DNA from: JAUSKF01 sp964355005
GTDB lineage: Bacteria > Patescibacteriota > Minisyncoccia > UBA6257 > WO2-44-18
Direction of reading: 5' to 3'
Assembly: GCA_964355005.1 (NCBI GenBank)
Contig: CAYHBX010000041.1
Coordinates: 1-7,311 of the forward strand
Length of the DNA stretch: 7,311 nucleotides
The position numbers and the translations under genes were made by a program. Every line of letters starts with the position of its first letter. The stretch's first letter is position 1. Shown piece by piece: positions 5,585 to 7,311 of the stretch. Under the pieces are notes generated by a model. The model was given only the letters and a program-made list of their open reading frames with translations, searched no databases and was not told where the DNA came from.

Positions 5585-6637
5585 ATGAAAACCGCTCTCT
5601 GGATTGCCGCGGCTGTCGCCGCGCTGGTCCTGCTGTGGGCGTTCCGCAAGGCAGCCGTGTCGGTTGCCTGGTGGGCGCTCAAGACGCCGGTCGTTCTGGC
5701 CTGGAGGGGGATCTGCTGGTGCTGTAAGCGCCGGTGGTCTCTCTCTCACAAAACGGCCCGTTCCGTGCTTTTCGCGGTGGCCGTTGCCGTGCCGGCAGTG
5801 ATGGTCTTTCCTGGGCTTTTGCTGTTGCCTTCGGCGGTGGCATGGCTCGAGAAAGCGCCCGGAATGGCGAGGATGTTCCTCGCCGCCGGGTGGTTCGTGC
5901 CTTGCTGGTTTCAGACCTATTCCTACAGAGGCGTCGTCATGGCGTTTCTGGGGAAGGCCTGGAGGTCGCGAGGGGAGGGGTTCGGACCGGTCTTCCGGCC
6001 GTTCTTGATCCCTATCGAGTACGTGACGCGGGAGGAGCAGATCGAGAGGTTCTCACAGGCATTCTCGATCAATGCCGAGACCGCGGAACGCGATGGCGTT
6101 CCTCTTAATGGGAACGGTAGTTTCACCAAGAAAGCATCCGCGCTGCAGAATTTTTTCAAGATGGACCCGGGACAGAGAAAGTCCGGGCTGGAGCAGTGGA
6201 TGAAGTATTTCGTCACGCTTGAAGCGCAGAAGTTGCTGAAGCGTGATCAGGTTCACGCGGATGTTAAGGGGATCGGCGAACGGGTCACAGTGGCCATGAA
6301 AACGGCCAAAGTTGGCGGCGTTTTGCTTGAGGATTACTTCGGCATCACGGTTGATGTCGTGGTGATCTCCGATCCGGAGCAGTCCCCTGGTCTGCGCGCG
6401 GCCGAGGAAAAGAAAGAGGTCGCGCAGGAAGAGGCAAAGGCGAAGACGATCGAGCTCGAGAATTTCAACGAGCGGGTCAATTCGCTTCAGACTGCCACAC
6501 CGAAGGGTCAGAAGAAGTTGTCTCGGCAGAAAGCGGTTGATACCGTCCTTCTGATCGACAAAAAGATCACGAAGGAAGAAAAGAGTATCGACATCGGCAA
6601 GAACGCCGCAGACATCCTTAAGGACATCTTCGGTTAA
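5585..6637 (+). CDS. SPFH/Band-7-like membrane protein (second, divergent)
   Basis: This protein has 350 residues. Hydrophobic segments lie at about 3-20, 22-40, 60-88 and 93-110, with a cluster of three Cys at CWCC (44-47). A divergent SPFH-like domain follows: TYSYRGVVMAFLGKAW...GFGPVFRPFLIPIEYVTREE (111-151), FSINAETAERDGVPLNGNGS (160-179), and a final strand at GVLLEDYFGITVDVVVISDP (245-264). A Glu/Lys-rich helix, probably coiled coil (270-300), and a tail ending AADILKDIFG follow. The tail resembles that of the 4550 product, so the two may be paralogues forming mixed rings. ATG 5585 has a clear SD (AAGGAGA) 5-7 bases upstream. A TTG at 5519 in the same frame overlaps the -10 box and cannot be the start. 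It is co-transcribed with the 6664 gene 26 bp downstream. The SPFH call is by pattern and less certain than for the first gene. Confidence 0.75.
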   Translation: MKTALWIAAAVAALVLLWAFRKAAVSVAWWALKTPVVLAWRGICWCCKRRWSLSHKTARSVLFAVAVAVPAVMVFPGLLLLPSAVAWLEKAPGMARMFLAAGWFVPCWFQTYSYRGVVMAFLGKAWRSRGEGFGPVFRPFLIPIEYVTREEQIERFSQAFSINAETAERDGVPLNGNGSFTKKASALQNFFKMDPGQRKSGLEQWMKYFVTLEAQKLLKRDQVHADVKGIGERVTVAMKTAKVGGVLLEDYFGITVDVVVISDPEQSPGLRAAEEKKEVAQEEAKAKTIELENFNERVNSLQTATPKGQKKLSRQKAVDTVLLIDKKITKEEKSIDIGKNAADILKDIFG

Positions 6638-6663
6638 CCCCAACTCCAAAGAGGAGATCAGTC

Positions 6664-7146
6664 ATGGCCGACAAGAAGAAGGAAGAGCCGGCGTTCCGGT
6701 ATGTGATTCCGGACAGCTGGCGCAAGGGTTGGTGGGCGATGAGCGCTATCGCGCTCATCGTCTGCTGCTGGTACTGGTTTGACGGTCCGCAGTGGTGGGC
6801 CGCGAAGTTCCCGCCGAAATCCACGGTGGTGAGTTCCGGAAGCGGGGTCGAAACCCCGCTTCCGGCGGAGAGCCCGAAGCCGACTACGCCCTGCCCTCCC
6901 GCAAAGGAGCGCAAGGAAATCCGGGTCCAGGTGGATCCGGTGGAATGGTCAGGGTGGATCAGAATTCCAGTAGGGTACAAGTGGCGTGTCAGTCGGCCTG
7001 GGACGTGGGAAGAATACTGGTTTTGGGATGGGCGCAGGATAAGAGTGGAAGATGACGGCCCGAGGTGGTTGGGTGACATAGAAAATTGCATTTTCAAGAT
7101 TCGAGGAACAAAAGGAGAAGTCGTAGTTTTCCTCGAAAAGGAATAA
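6664..7146 (+). CDS. Small single-pass membrane protein in the second SPFH operon
   Basis: This protein has 160 residues and its family is not recognised. It begins with a charged N-terminus (MADKKKEEPAF), then one Trp/Cys-rich membrane segment (about 23-46). A Ser/Pro-rich linker (about 48-82) follows, then a compact C-terminal beta-rich domain (about 84-160) with many Trp, such as VEWSGWIRIPVGYKWRVSRP, EEYWFWDGRRIRVEDDG and IFKIRGTKGEVVVFLEK. By positive-inside reasoning the N-terminus is cytoplasmic and the C-terminal domain external. The SD GAGGAGA lies just upstream of ATG 6664. It follows the second SPFH gene by 26 bp with no terminator between, so it is probably a functional partner of that protein. 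The stretch coding for the linker contains a perfect 13-bp inverted repeat. The last 70 bases are more A/T-rich than the rest. Confidence 0.78.
   Translation: MADKKKEEPAFRYVIPDSWRKGWWAMSAIALIVCCWYWFDGPQWWAAKFPPKSTVVSSGSGVETPLPAESPKPTTPCPPAKERKEIRVQVDPVEWSGWIRIPVGYKWRVSRPGTWEEYWFWDGRRIRVEDDGPRWLGDIENCIFKIRGTKGEVVVFLEKE
6836..6865 (+). repeat. Perfect 13-bp hairpin inside the coding sequence of the 6664 gene
   Basis: CCGGAAGCGGGGT (6836-6848) pairs perfectly with ACCCCGCTTCCGG (6853-6865) around a CGAA loop. It lies in the Ser/Pro linker between the membrane segment and the external domain, where protein sequence is least constrained. No T-tract follows, so it is not a terminator. Confidence 0.9.
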
Positions 7147-7150
7147 CGGC

Positions 7151-7184
7151 ACCCCTCCACGACATTGTGTCGTGGAGGGGTTTT
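7151..7184 (+). terminator. Strong intrinsic terminator of the second SPFH operon
   Basis: Bases 7152-7164 pair perfectly with 7168-7180 (13 bp, extended by A7151-T7181) around a TTG loop. TTTT follows. It begins 5 bases after the TAA of the 6664 gene. Confidence 0.94.
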
Positions 7185-7216
7185 CACAAAACCCTATCCC
7201 TCACATAACAAGTTAT
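7183..7216 (+). promoter_or_regulatory. Weak candidate promoter and operator-like inverted repeat
   Basis: TTCACA (7183-7188) and TAACAA (7206-7211) are 17 bp apart and could drive the gene starting at 7243. The -10 region lies inside the inverted repeat ATAAC-AA-GTTAT (7205-7216), which could be a repressor site. Eight G residues follow at 7217-7224. The match is poor and the support is mostly positional. Confidence 0.22.
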
Positions 7217-7242
7217 GGGGGGGGACAAGCTTGGAGGCAGAA

Positions 7243-7311
7243 ATGCGGGACAATGAAGATCTTAGTAACCGGGTCAGTCAGGGAAAAAATTCCAAGATCG
7301 CCTGGATCGGA
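7243..7311 (+). CDS. Start of a further gene, cut by the window end
   Basis: GGAGG at 7233-7237 lies 5 bases before ATG 7243, an ideal spacing. The frame is open to the window end (23 codons, MRDNEDLSNRVSQGK then NSKIAWIG). KIAWIG would fit the first strand and glycine turn of a Rossmann-type fold, but too little is present to assign a function. An overlapping frame from ATG 7253 begins MKILVTGS, also Rossmann-like, but its spacing from the SD is poor (15 bases). Confidence 0.5.
   Translation, partial: MRDNEDLSNRVSQGKNSKIAWIG

Noticed and set aside
6053..6649. Minus-strand frame of 198 codons opposite the second SPFH gene
   Set aside because: The plus-strand gene has a promoter, an SD and a recognisable domain pattern. 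The minus frame has none.

Overview
The window reads as a bacterial chromosome segment. It has consensus sigma-70-type promoters, Shine-Dalgarno (SD) sites, intrinsic terminators and a bacterial tRNA-Leu without an encoded CCA. I see no rRNA, ribosomal protein or other placement marker. The very long repetitive Ig-like surface protein, the small membrane proteins of unknown family and the absence of metabolic genes would fit an uncultivated lineage such as a Patescibacteria/CPR bacterium, but that is a weak inference. Stops are TAA and TAG, and nothing suggests recoding of TGA.

Layout. Positions 1-3179 are the 3' part of one giant (+) gene whose start lies before the window. It encodes an exported-looking modular protein: Cys-bearing beta modules alternate with Pro/Thr-rich linkers, and one stretch recurs at exactly 1440 bp (480 codons). 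It ends in a putative Ig (He_PIG-like) module and a further beta module. Positions 3180-3351 hold only small hairpins. A tRNA-Leu(UAG) lies on the minus strand at 3352-3435, with a large nested inverted repeat just upstream of it (3455-3505). Positions 3604-4161 encode a small protein with a hydrophobic C-terminus, followed by a terminator.

The second half is a compact membrane-protein locus in two transcription units. Unit 1 has a strong promoter (4197-4225), a leader of about 320 nt (4232-4549) and an SPFH/Band-7-like protein (4550-5410), closed by a strong terminator. Unit 2 has a fully consensus promoter (5491-5519), a second divergent SPFH-like protein with more membrane segments (5585-6637), a single-pass membrane protein (6664-7146) and a strong terminator. 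A further gene begins at 7243 and runs off the end. The two SPFH-like proteins share a C-terminal tail ending in LKDIF, which suggests they assemble together, as HflK/HflC or paired prohibitins do.

The most interesting signal is the leader of the first SPFH gene. Its segment 4277-4307 can pair with 4516-4546 (28 pairs, the outer 12 uninterrupted), burying the SD of the gene. The same segment can instead pair with an upstream copy of the SD-region sequence (4264-4273) and with 4381-4391, which would leave the SD free. This is the architecture of a translational RNA switch. I do not recognise it as a known riboswitch, RNase P RNA, tmRNA, SRP RNA or 6S RNA.
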